From JBLYYQ01 sp048550035 (GTDB lineage: Bacteria; Nitrospinota_A; UBA7883; JBLYYQ01), in NCBI GenBank assembly GCA_048550035.1, contig JBLYYQ010000079.1, forward strand, positions 1-27,938: 27,938 nucleotides of DNA, written 5' to 3'. The position numbers and the translations under genes are program-made. Positions 1 to 7,581 of this stretch are shown here, piece after piece (within the stretch, counting starts at the first letter, position 1; each line of letters opens with the position of its first letter). A model generated the notes under the pieces. The model did no database searches. It was not told where the DNA came from and saw only the letters and a list, made by a program, of their open reading frames with translations.

Positions 1-86
1 ACACCAGCTTCTAATAGCCCTGCTAATATATCATCGATCATCTCTGGTGCATTGAGCACACATACAAGAAGCTCCTTTTGCATCAT
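1..86 (-). CDS. Partial P-II-like small protein (3' end cut by window edge)
   Basis: Reading leftward from an ATG pair at 86/83, the frame stays open to the window edge. It gives about 28 residues beginning MMQKELLVCVLNAPEMIDDI and ending in LLEAG. The beta strand-helix pattern (KELLVCVLN, then a helix, then LEAG) resembles the start of small P-II-like ferredoxin-fold proteins, but too little is visible to name a family. It lies directly behind the EIIA gene (stop codon at 90-92), in the same frame and with no clear Shine-Dalgarno, so it is probably translationally coupled to it. Function unknown; the family guess is weak. Confidence 0.4.
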   Translation of the reverse strand, partial: MMQKELLVCVLNAPEMIDDILAGLLEAG

Positions 87-89
87 ATA

Positions 90-563
90 TCATTCATGTA
101 CATGACCTGCTTGAACAATATAATCATAGGCTTCTTTACTATTAGTTGCATTCATTAAATGGTCAATCAGATCTCTGTTTTTGCATAATCGAACTATCGC
201 TGCCAATAGTTGTAAATGAGCCTTTGGCGACTTATCAGAACTTATTAACATAAAAAAGAGTTTGACAGGTTCATCATCAATCGCGCCATAATCTAAACCT
301 TCTGCCGATTGACCAACTACCACTACCATCTCCTCTTTAATAGCTTCACCTGATGCATGTGGAATTGCAATTGCAGAACCAATCCCAGTCGACGATAATG
401 TTTCGCGCTCTAATAGCTTTTCGACAAGAATATCGCTCCGATCAGGGGTAACCACACCCTTCTCAATTATATGTGCAACCATTTTCTCTAACAGCTCGGT
501 CTTGCTCTTAGCTTCAATTCCAAGCAGTATTAGATTTTCACTTAAATAGTTAGATAGCTCCAT
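90..563 (-). CDS. PTS EIIA (PtsN / EIIA-Ntr-like) protein
   Basis: This 157-aa cytoplasmic protein spans a whole EIIA type-2 (fructose/nitrogen-PTS) domain. The phospho-acceptor motif is IPHA, with His69 as the expected phosphorylated residue. The preceding STGIGSAIA segment and the later helix KAHLQLLAAIVRLC are typical of the family. No EIIB or EIIC permease domain is fused or adjacent, so a regulatory EIIA-Ntr role (phosphorylation-dependent control of other proteins) is more likely than sugar uptake; this is inference. It begins 70 bp after the BshC-like gene and is followed at once by a P-II-like ORF, suggesting a small regulatory unit. Family assignment is firm; the partner proteins are unknown. 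Confidence 0.85.
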   Translation of the reverse strand: MELSNYLSENLILLGIEAKSKTELLEKMVAHIIEKGVVTPDRSDILVEKLLERETLSSTGIGSAIAIPHASGEAIKEEMVVVVGQSAEGLDYGAIDDEPVKLFFMLISSDKSPKAHLQLLAAIVRLCKNRDLIDHLMNATNSKEAYDYIVQAGHVHE

Positions 564-594
564 AGTATTTGTTACCCGCTTATTTATAATTGCT

Positions 595-627
595 CTACAT
601 TTTATAGGTATCGATATTTTACATCAA
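595..627 (-). promoter_or_regulatory. Weak sigma70-type promoter candidate before the EIIA gene
   Basis: On the minus strand TTGATG (622-627) is followed after 15 nt by TATAAA (601-606), inside the 70-bp gap between the BshC-like gene and the EIIA gene. The spacer is two bases short of optimal. The predicted start would leave a leader of roughly 30 nt. Suggestive only. Confidence 0.25.
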
Positions 628-633
628 TTTTAA

Positions 634-2274
634 TTAAACCGTACTCTTTAAGAGCTTATCTGCGATTTGTGATCGGTTGTAAAGAAAATATGGATATTCT
701 CGATAGCTTCGACCTTTATTCGCTTCTACCAACTTTTCAACATTCTCGATTACACTCTCAATTTTGTTTCGAACGATAGCAAGGTCTGAGCTTAACTTTT
801 TATTAATTGATGATATTTGACTTGCTAACACTCTTTTTTCTGATTTTTTTGCTAGAGAAATTTCTTCAATTAGTCTCTTTTTATCTTCTATTAATTGATT
901 AAATTTAACTGAATTTAGTTCATTTTTAAACGATTCTGGAGCATAATCTATCTGCCTTAGCCTTGTTTTTAAATCTTCTATCGCTCGCTGGCAGTCTGAT
1001 AATTTACAGTCAAGGAGTTGAGTCTCGACTATCTTACAATCCCCTCTTTGACAATTTGGTAGCTTTTGAGCGTCAAGTTGATTGTTCTCACCCTTCTTAG
1101 ATTTCATCTGATCTGGCGAAACTGTCACAGATACAAATCTTGGCGAATCGATATTGAAAAAGCGACTAATAATCTGGTCGGTAATAGTATCATATTTCGC
1201 CCCACCTATCCCATGTACAAATAGATCTGTCAGGAATAGGCGGATATAGGCTGTAAGTAAAATGGCTTTGGGGCGGATTGGAAAATTTCCATCTAACATC
1301 TCTTCAACTCCACCTAACAGGCTCTCATCTGAACCTCGGATCAATTTTTGCTTATCATCTATATATAGCGCTGATCGCTTTTCCCCTTCCTCCTTTAACC
1401 AGAATGGAGTTTCAAAAAGCCGTCCATCTATCTCTTTGAGGTTGGGAAATGGATTAGCTTTATACCTGAGCTTTTTTAGCTTCCGATATGAATCTAGCTC
1501 ACTATTATAAATTGTATGAAAAAGTTTTATCTTCTTTAATATTAATGTTGCAAAAAGTTTAAAGCCTGTATGGGCTGAAATAGTCGATACAAATAGCTCT
1601 AATGTCGGCTGATTAAACTCTTCATCCCATAGATTGCGAAGCTTGACCATCAATGAAAGATAAGGTTCCTTAGGCTCAAGATTCGATAATTTAATTTTAT
1701 CAACCCATCTTTCAAACGGCTCATAAGGGAGCTGATCTTTTTTCATCGCTTCAATGAATTGATCAAACTTACCGATCAGATCGCTAGTATCAACTTTTCT
1801 TATATCTTCAAATGAATCATATCCTCCAAAATCAAATAGCTTTTCAGATCTTAATCCAACATTTTGATCACTATCGACATTCGGCAAAAAGATAGTCCCA
1901 TCATTGACCTGATCTGAATCAATATTGATAAAGATTGTGGTCCCATTAACCTTTTCGGCAAACTGCTTGATTAAGATATTCTTACTAATAACACCTGCAT
2001 GAAAAAAATATGGTTGATGCCCTGTTCCTATAATAGGAGAGGCTGTAAGGAGTGGATTAGGCGAATCTATCCCGATGGTTTTTGCAGTTCGTACAGCTTC
2101 AATGATTGCCGCACTTCTTGCCTTGTGTCGTATTGTTTCAAGTTCTGGATGCTGATTAAAGGTCGCTTCTTGTAATCTTAAGTTATCAGTTAGTAGCCCT
2201 TCCCACTCATCAAATGATGGATATATAAATTTCTCCATTGTGAGTGGAGTAATATTTAGTCTGCGTATATCCAA
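634..2274 (-). CDS. BshC-like protein (putative cysteine-adding enzyme of bacillithiol-type thiol synthesis)
   Basis: This 546-aa cytoplasmic protein resembles divergent BshC, which joins cysteine to GlcN-malate in bacillithiol synthesis. Landmarks are GTGHQP (residues 83-88), corresponding to the TGQQ motif; FINIDSDQVND (115-125); and an HGIGGAKYD segment (354-362) where classical BshC has GGPGEIAY. A long charged helix follows (about 430-520), like the BshC C-terminal coiled coil. All four cysteines of the protein (C408, C413, C423, C428) sit in a C-x4-C-x9-C-x4-C insert just before the coiled coil. The longest frame starts at TTG (2274), only 12 nt after the stop of the deacetylase gene and without a good Shine-Dalgarno; ATG at 2238 is an alternative. 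The adjacent BshB-like gene supports a thiol role. Substrate identity is not established. Confidence 0.6.
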   Translation of the reverse strand: MDIRRLNITPLTMEKFIYPSFDEWEGLLTDNLRLQEATFNQHPELETIRHKARSAAIIEAVRTAKTIGIDSPNPLLTASPIIGTGHQPYFFHAGVISKNILIKQFAEKVNGTTIFINIDSDQVNDGTIFLPNVDSDQNVGLRSEKLFDFGGYDSFEDIRKVDTSDLIGKFDQFIEAMKKDQLPYEPFERWVDKIKLSNLEPKEPYLSLMVKLRNLWDEEFNQPTLELFVSTISAHTGFKLFATLILKKIKLFHTIYNSELDSYRKLKKLRYKANPFPNLKEIDGRLFETPFWLKEEGEKRSALYIDDKQKLIRGSDESLLGGVEEMLDGNFPIRPKAILLTAYIRLFLTDLFVHGIGGAKYDTITDQIISRFFNIDSPRFVSVTVSPDQMKSKKGENNQLDAQKLPNCQRGDCKIVETQLLDCKLSDCQRAIEDLKTRLRQIDYAPESFKNELNSVKFNQLIEDKKRLIEEISLAKKSEKRVLASQISSINKKLSSDLAIVRNKIESVIENVEKLVEANKGRSYREYPYFLYNRSQIADKLLKSTV

Positions 2275-2286
2275 AGGAGACTCGAC

Positions 2287-2982
2287 TTATCTTATATGTT
2301 GTAAGATCGGATCAAAACTTGCTAGTGACAAAATATCTTCACTATAGAACGGTTCGCCATATTTGACATTAACAAGTCCACCATAAAACTTTGCCATATC
2401 AGTTAACTTGTCGACTAACCATTTCTCTCGTTTTGCCATTTTAAGTTGTGATTCATAACTTTTAACCGCCTCAATTTTAGCATCAAAAGTTTCTGTGACA
2501 TCAATAACAAATGATGGCTGAAACATTTGTGGCATATGACTGGCTAAAAACCGTAAAAAGTATGGCGCAAAAAATGGTTCGCCTGCCAAATCGGTTTTTG
2601 TAAGCTTAGCATCAAACCTTGCTTTCCATGAAATCATTGATGATGCCATATGGTCAGGATGATAATCTTTCTCATGTTGGGCTAAGATTAGATCGGGACG
2701 GATCGCTCGATAAACTTCTGCTACTTTATGGCGATTTTCAACCGAATCAACCACCTCTCGATTCTTGATGTCAAGAGTAATCCTCTTCTTTACCGATAAG
2801 ATTTTCGCAGCATTTGCAGATTCAATCGCTCTAATCTCTGGAGTTCCAAATGGTGTTGGCTCTCCATTGGTAAGATCAAGGAAGTAGACATCATCACCTC
2901 TGCTTGCGAGCAGTTTTGCAGTAGCACCTACTCCAAAGTCGATATCATCTGGGTGAGTTCCGACAAAGAGAATAGTTGACAT
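2287..2982 (-). CDS. PIG-L/LmbE-family N-acetylglucosamine deacetylase, BshB1-like
   Basis: This 231-aa zinc hydrolase is of the PIG-L/LmbE fold. The N-terminal HPDD (H10-D13) and the HPDH (H108-H111) motifs give the zinc ligands expected from the family (H10, D13, H111). The DLTNGEPTPFGTPEIR segment (36-51), RP-x-LIL (95-100) and the late KSYESQL match the BshB1 pattern, in which GlcNAc-malate is deacetylated to GlcN-malate. The following gene encodes a BshC-like protein, so a bacillithiol-like pathway is a reasonable inference; BshA is not in the window. The start is fixed by AGAGG 7 nt before the ATG, and this places the first 55 nt inside the end of the glycosyltransferase gene in another frame. 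A deacetylase for another N-acetyl-sugar conjugate is possible. Confidence 0.75.
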   Translation of the reverse strand: MSTILFVGTHPDDIDFGVGATAKLLASRGDDVYFLDLTNGEPTPFGTPEIRAIESANAAKILSVKKRITLDIKNREVVDSVENRHKVAEVYRAIRPDLILAQHEKDYHPDHMASSMISWKARFDAKLTKTDLAGEPFFAPYFLRFLASHMPQMFQPSFVIDVTETFDAKIEAVKSYESQLKMAKREKWLVDKLTDMAKFYGGLVNVKYGEPFYSEDILSLASFDPILQHIR

Positions 2983-3671
2983 TGTTGTACCTCTTTCTTT
3001 ATTGCGTTTATATAGTACTCTAACCTTTTAGTATCGTCATCTAAATCGTTACCAAACGACCTGAACATATTTTTATATATCATCGGCACAGCAACCTCTT
3101 TTACTTTGAGGTCAAGCTTGCTAGCCTGAATCCAGCCCTGCAATGGATGGGCATACCCTTTTTCGTTTAAATTAAGTATCCTTAGCGCTGAAACTTTATA
3201 ACCTTTAAATCCACAAAATCCATCTGTTAAATTATAGTTTGTTAATCTATTTATTATAGCTGTAACTTTCCTATTCACATCCTTACGACCCCTTGGTGGG
3301 ATGCTCTGTCCATTACTACTCTTTTCTAGATAGCGGCTACCTGATAAAATATCATTATCCTCGATCAAGCTAAACATCTTAGGTATAAGTTTTGGTTCAT
3401 GTTGCTCATCTAGATCACATGTAACTAGCAGATCATATTGATTATCTATAGCAAATCTAAACCCGCTATTTAAACTTGCACCATATCCTTGGTTAGTTTT
3501 ATGATAAATAACTTTAACAAAAGGTAATGACTCTACTATTTTATCTGACCCATCAGTAGATCCATCATCAATAACAAGGATGTCACCATTATGATATTTT
3601 TTGATTTCATACAGAGCATCCTTCAGAGTATTGACCTCATTATAAAGAGGTGCAATCACAATATTTTTCAT
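2928..3671 (-). CDS. Family 2 glycosyltransferase (dolichol/polyprenyl-phosphate-sugar synthase type)
   Basis: This 247-aa GT-A-fold enzyme has IAPLYNEV near the N-terminus, DDGSTDGS (sugar-nucleotide binding) and a DLDEQHEPK segment carrying the DxD-type metal site. NQGYGASLNSGF and DGFCGFKGYKV are typical of DPM1-like enzymes. No transmembrane segment is visible, so it probably acts at the cytosolic face on a lipid or soluble acceptor. The frame is open 11 codons further, but ATG at 3671 is chosen because it has GGA a few bases upstream and starts the conserved MKNIVIAPLYNE. Its 3' end overlaps the deacetylase gene by 55 nt. It is not a BshA (family 4) enzyme; whether it shares a pathway with the thiol genes is open. 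Confidence 0.75.
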   Translation of the reverse strand: MKNIVIAPLYNEVNTLKDALYEIKKYHNGDILVIDDGSTDGSDKIVESLPFVKVIYHKTNQGYGASLNSGFRFAIDNQYDLLVTCDLDEQHEPKLIPKMFSLIEDNDILSGSRYLEKSSNGQSIPPRGRKDVNRKVTAIINRLTNYNLTDGFCGFKGYKVSALRILNLNEKGYAHPLQGWIQASKLDLKVKEVAVPMIYKNMFRSFGNDLDDDTKRLEYYINAIKKEVQQCQLFSLSELTQMISTLE

Positions 3672-3720
3672 TTCGTCCAAATGTAAAATATAGTAGCATA
3701 GCAAATTTTCTAAACAAGAT

Positions 3721-3752
3721 ATAATAAAAGAGAAATAAATCGCTTTTATTAT
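3721..3752. repeat. Perfect 10-bp inverted repeat in the divergent intergenic region
   Basis: ATAATAAAAG (3721-3730) and CTTTTATTAT (3743-3752) are exact reverse complements separated by 12 nt. They lie between the divergently transcribed glycosyltransferase and aclB genes. The pair is AT-only except for one G/C per arm, so chance is a real possibility; an operator or weak hairpin is the alternative. Confidence 0.35.
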
Positions 3753-3792
3753 TGACTATAACACTCTCTTTTTGTATTCTTATTTTTTTTCA

Positions 3793-3821
3793 TTGACATA
3801 AGAGTTGTGACTCAATAAGAT
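3793..3821 (+). promoter_or_regulatory. Sigma70-type promoter of aclBA
   Basis: A fully consensus -35 TTGACA (3793-3798), an optimal 17-nt spacer and TAAGAT (3816-3821, 4/6 match to TATAAT) lie upstream of aclB. Transcription would start near 3828, giving a leader of roughly 35 nt that contains AAGGAG (3846-3851), 10 nt before the ATG. Confidence 0.6.
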
Positions 3822-3861
3822 ATTCTGCCAATAAATTTATTCTATAAGGAGTAGGGATTCT

Positions 3862-5085
3862 ATGGGAAAAGTTCTAGAAGGAACAGGGATGGAGATATTT
3901 AACAAATGGGGCATTTATACGCCAAACCATATTGTAGTATCAAATTTAGACCAACTAGATTCACTTGTTAATTCTAATAGGTGGATGAAAGAGTCAAAAA
4001 TGGTTGTAAAAGCACATGAAGCGATCGGCTCTCGTATGAAGCATGGATTAGTCAAAATTGATCTAGATATAGAGGGGGTAAAAACTGCAGCTAAGTCGAT
4101 TCTAGGTAGCAAAGTTGGGGAGCTTGTTATATCACAGGTGATTATTTCAGAGATGATCAAACATGATAAAGAATATTATCTTGCAGTGCAGTCGACTAGG
4201 AGTGGAGCTGAAATTCTATTAGCAAATTGCGGTGGAATTGAGGTTGAAGAAAACTGGGAGCAAGTTAAGAAATTAGCTGTCGAAGCTGGTGAAAAGCCAT
4301 CCGAAGAAGATTTAAAGTCACTCGTATCTGAAGTTGGATTTGAAGGCGAGTTAGCAACTAAAATGGCTAAATTCGCATATAGACTCTATGAAGCATTTGA
4401 CAACGAAGATGGAACCTATATGGAGATTAATCCATTAGTAATTAACCCATCCGATGGGAAACTATGTGCAATCGATGCTGTAATGATGTTAGATGGCGAT
4501 GCAAAATTTCGCCATCCAGACTGGAATTTTAACTTTGCATCTGAGTTTGGTAGAGCCTATACAGAAGGCGAACTTCAGATTATGGAGATTGATGCTAGAG
4601 TCAAAGGTTCTGTTAAGTTGATTGAGCTAGATCCAACTGAGGCTGACAAAGATAAAATTAGAGTTGCCCTACTTCCTGCAGGTGGTGGCGCATCTGTTTT
4701 TTACTCTGATGCTGTCCTCGAGATGGGGGCTGTGTTAGCAAATTATTCTGAATATTCTGGCGACCCACCCGCATGGGCAGTTGAAGCACTAACTGATAAG
4801 GTCTGCTCATTACCTAACATCAAACATATTATAGTAGGTGGTGCAATTGCCAACTTTACAGATGTTAAAGCAACTTTCACAGGAATAATTGCTGGCTTTC
4901 GTAAGGCAAAGGAGAAAGGATTATTAAATGGAGTCAGTATTTGGGTAAGGCGTGGTGGCCCAAATGAAGCTATCGGTTTAGATTCAATAAGGCAGTTGTC
5001 AGAAGAAGGATTTGATGTACATGTCTTCGATCGCTATACACCACTAACTGATATTGTTAAATTTGCTATTCACGGGGAAGGTTAA
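3862..5085 (+). CDS. aclB: ATP-citrate lyase, AclB (ATP-grasp) subunit
   Basis: This 407-aa subunit of cytoplasmic ATP-citrate lyase cleaves citrate with CoA and ATP to acetyl-CoA and oxaloacetate. The length fits bacterial AclB (about 400 aa). The N-terminal ATP-grasp region carries VVKAHEAIGSR (48-58) and a metal-binding EINPL segment. The C-terminal half has the CoA-ligase fold with LLPAGGGASV, and HIIVGGAIANFTDV and WVRRGGPNE typical of the citrate-binding part. A strong Shine-Dalgarno (AAGGAG, 3846-3851) fixes the start. aclA follows after 5 nt, the usual order in green sulfur bacteria. With aconitase nearby, it points to the reductive TCA cycle. Confidence 0.95.
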   Translation: MGKVLEGTGMEIFNKWGIYTPNHIVVSNLDQLDSLVNSNRWMKESKMVVKAHEAIGSRMKHGLVKIDLDIEGVKTAAKSILGSKVGELVISQVIISEMIKHDKEYYLAVQSTRSGAEILLANCGGIEVEENWEQVKKLAVEAGEKPSEEDLKSLVSEVGFEGELATKMAKFAYRLYEAFDNEDGTYMEINPLVINPSDGKLCAIDAVMMLDGDAKFRHPDWNFNFASEFGRAYTEGELQIMEIDARVKGSVKLIELDPTEADKDKIRVALLPAGGGASVFYSDAVLEMGAVLANYSEYSGDPPAWAVEALTDKVCSLPNIKHIIVGGAIANFTDVKATFTGIIAGFRKAKEKGLLNGVSIWVRRGGPNEAIGLDSIRQLSEEGFDVHVFDRYTPLTDIVKFAIHGEG

Positions 5086-5090
5086 CTCTA

Positions 5091-6920
5091 ATGAGCATTA
5101 TTGTTGATGAAAAAAGTAAAGTCGTAATTTTAGGTGGTGTTCCTGGTATTAATGCTGCTAAGCGGATGGCAGAGTTTAGCTACCTATGCAGACTAGATTT
5201 TAATGTCACCTCATTTGTTTACCCACCAGATGCCGGTAAAACTGTTGAGATCCCATTTGGTAATCAATTCATATCAGTCCCTATCTACAGCACTGTAGAT
5301 GAAGCGACCTCGAACCATCCAGAGACCGATATAGCTTTGATCTATATAGGAGCAGCAAGAGCGTACAAAGGGGCGATGGAGGCATTAGAAAATAAGAATA
5401 TTAAGTTTTGTTCTATGATAACAGAAGGTGTCCCAGAAAAAGATGCCAAGCTCCTTATCAAACATTCTAAGAGATTAAATAAGATTTTTAACGGTCCATC
5501 GTCAATCGGTACAATAAGTGCCGGCAAATCTAGGCTAGGGGTTATAGGAGGCGAATATAACAATCTGAAGCTTTCAAAGCTATACCGTCCTGGTTCATTT
5601 GGAGTCTTAACAAAATCAGGCGGTCTTTCGAATGAAATTATGTGGCTCGTCTCCCAATTTGCTGATGGTATCACTACTACCATAGGGATTGGTGGCGATA
5701 CATACCCTGTGACAGACTTTACCACCTATTTAGAGCTATTTGAGGCTGATCATGAGACAAAAGTGGTCATCATCGTAGGAGAGATGGGTGGTAATTTAGA
5801 AGAACAGGCTGCCGAGTGGTATAGAGCAAAACCAAGGAGGGTAAAGCTTATCGCAATCATCTCTGGCTTTTGTCAGGAAAAACTTCCAAAAGGGATGAAG
5901 TTTGGTCATGCCGGTGCTAAAGAAGGGTTGCATGGTGAAGGTTCGGCGAGATTTAAATCTAATCTATTACGAGAGGCAGGAGTAATTGTCCCTCCAACAT
6001 TTGGGGAATTAAGTGTTGCAATCAAACAGATGTACAATGACCTATTAGCAACCGGTGAAATAGTCAAAAAAGAAGATATCGCTCCATCAGAGCTACCTGA
6101 ATTGCCACGAAAAGTTGAAGAGGTGATAAGTAAAGGTGAAATAATGGTTGAGCCACTTATCAAGACCACTATCAGCGATGATCGAGGTGATGAACCACTA
6201 TATTGTGGTTACCCTGCCTCTCAATTGATTGAAAAAGGGTATACTATCCCACATGTGATTGGGCTGCTCTGGAACAAGAAGCTGATATCTGATAAAGAAG
6301 CTGAGATTATCCGTCGTATAATTATGTTAACGGCAGATCATGGTCCGTCAGTTTCTGGTGCATTTGCAACTATTTTGGCAGCTTGTGCAGGAATAAATAT
6401 GAGTCAAGCGGTTGCGGCAGGTCTTATAATGATCGGTCCTAGATTCGGTGGTGCAGTAACAGATGCTGCAACATGGTTTCGATATGGTCTAAAAAATTAT
6501 CCAAACGATATCGAAGGCTTTCTTGCATACATGAAGAAAAATGTTGGTCCGGTTCCTGGTATTGGCCATAGAGTGAAATCTGTTACTAATCCAGATAAGC
6601 GAGTTGCGGTTTTAAAAGAGTCAGTCAAGGAGTTAGGGCTTAGAACGCCAACTTTAGATTATGCATTAGCAGTTGAGGAGGTAACAACAGGTAAGAAAGG
6701 TAACCTTATTCTTAATGTTGATGGTTGCATGGCTACGATTTTAGTAGATTTAGGATTCCCAATCGAAACTCTAAATGGGTTCTTTGTTCTATCTAGGACG
6801 ATCGGGATGATAGGCCATTGGACTGATCAAAAACGAGAGGGTGGTAGATTAATTAGACTCTATAACTACCTTGTAAACTTTGCAACAAAACCAAAACGAG
6901 ATGTGCCAGATAGACGCTAG
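5091..6920 (+). CDS. aclA: ATP-citrate lyase, AclA (catalytic, citrate synthase-fused) subunit
   Basis: This 609-aa partner of AclB matches the family length. The N-terminal CoA-binding/ligase half has VILGGVPGINAA and the phosphohistidine motif GHAGA (His273), where the citryl-phosphate relay begins. The C-terminal half is a citrate synthase-like lyase domain with HGPSVSGAF (His417), GPRFGGAVTDAA and GIGHR (His493), plus LNVDG (Asp544) as the probable catalytic triad. Both halves are intact, so this is a canonical two-subunit enzyme and not the citryl-CoA synthetase/lyase pair. The Shine-Dalgarno GGGGAAGG lies within the end of aclB, indicating translational coupling. No frameshift or missing residue is seen. 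Confidence 0.95.
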   Translation: MSIIVDEKSKVVILGGVPGINAAKRMAEFSYLCRLDFNVTSFVYPPDAGKTVEIPFGNQFISVPIYSTVDEATSNHPETDIALIYIGAARAYKGAMEALENKNIKFCSMITEGVPEKDAKLLIKHSKRLNKIFNGPSSIGTISAGKSRLGVIGGEYNNLKLSKLYRPGSFGVLTKSGGLSNEIMWLVSQFADGITTTIGIGGDTYPVTDFTTYLELFEADHETKVVIIVGEMGGNLEEQAAEWYRAKPRRVKLIAIISGFCQEKLPKGMKFGHAGAKEGLHGEGSARFKSNLLREAGVIVPPTFGELSVAIKQMYNDLLATGEIVKKEDIAPSELPELPRKVEEVISKGEIMVEPLIKTTISDDRGDEPLYCGYPASQLIEKGYTIPHVIGLLWNKKLISDKEAEIIRRIIMLTADHGPSVSGAFATILAACAGINMSQAVAAGLIMIGPRFGGAVTDAATWFRYGLKNYPNDIEGFLAYMKKNVGPVPGIGHRVKSVTNPDKRVAVLKESVKELGLRTPTLDYALAVEEVTTGKKGNLILNVDGCMATILVDLGFPIETLNGFFVLSRTIGMIGHWTDQKREGGRLIRLYNYLVNFATKPKRDVPDRR

Positions 6921-6931
6921 GGATTACTCTG

Positions 6932-7513
6932 CTGATAAATAGGCTCTACGCAACCTTACTTAAAGGAGCGTTGAGCCCTTATGGATTATTGATATTACTA
7001 ATAATTGCCTTTAGCGAGGCAATTATTTTTCCTCTGCCGGTTGACCCTCTATTAGTGGCAATGGCTATTGCAAACAGGAAGAGGGCACTCTTACTAGGAG
7101 TAGCTACAACCATCTGCTCTGTTCTAGGAGGGGCAGTAGGCTATCTTATAGGGCTTTACTTCATTGATACAATCGGAATTAAGATCATCGAATTTTACAG
7201 ATTAGAAAATTCTTATCTCCTAATTAGTAGTAAGTTTGAGACATATAGTTTTATCACACTACTCACAGCTGCAATATCACCACTCCCTTATAAACTATTT
7301 ACAATTGCAGCTGGCACATTTAATATAAATTTTATCACTTTCTTGACTGCATCTATTATTGGTCGAGGAGGACGATTTATGTTAGAGGCATGGTTAATCT
7401 ATATCTTCGGTGATCAGATAAAAGAGTTTATTGATAAATATATAAATCTACTTATCTTTCTATTTTCACTATTGCTAATTGGTGGATTCATAATTTTGAA
7501 ATTTTTCTTTTAA
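6932..7513 (+). CDS. VTT/SNARE-associated (DedA, YqaA-type) inner-membrane protein
   Basis: This integral membrane protein has the FxE...FPLPVDPLL motif, LGGAVGYLIG, and the re-entrant SPLPYKLFTIAAG and IIGRGGRFMLEAW blocks typical of YqaA-like VTT proteins. DedA/VTT members support lipid translocation and membrane homeostasis; the exact substrate is unknown. The first ordinary alternative start is TTG at 6971, but AAGGAG then lies only 2 nt away. Family members usually have an extra N-terminal x-x-RLY segment, and this is encoded upstream in frame (INRLYATLLKGALSPYG). I therefore place the start at CTG 6932, 8 nt after AGGGA (6919-6923), giving about 193 aa; CTG 6929 or ATT 6923 are alternatives. 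It follows aclA by 11 nt and may be co-transcribed. Function is certain at family level only. Confidence 0.75.
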   Translation: MINRLYATLLKGALSPYGLLILLIIAFSEAIIFPLPVDPLLVAMAIANRKRALLLGVATTICSVLGGAVGYLIGLYFIDTIGIKIIEFYRLENSYLLISSKFETYSFITLLTAAISPLPYKLFTIAAGTFNINFITFLTASIIGRGGRFMLEAWLIYIFGDQIKEFIDKYINLLIFLFSLLLIGGFIILKFFF

Positions 7514-7581
7514 GTAGATGAACAGAGGTCTATGATTTAAGACTTAGTACAATTTAATTACAAAATTTAAAGGAGATTAAG

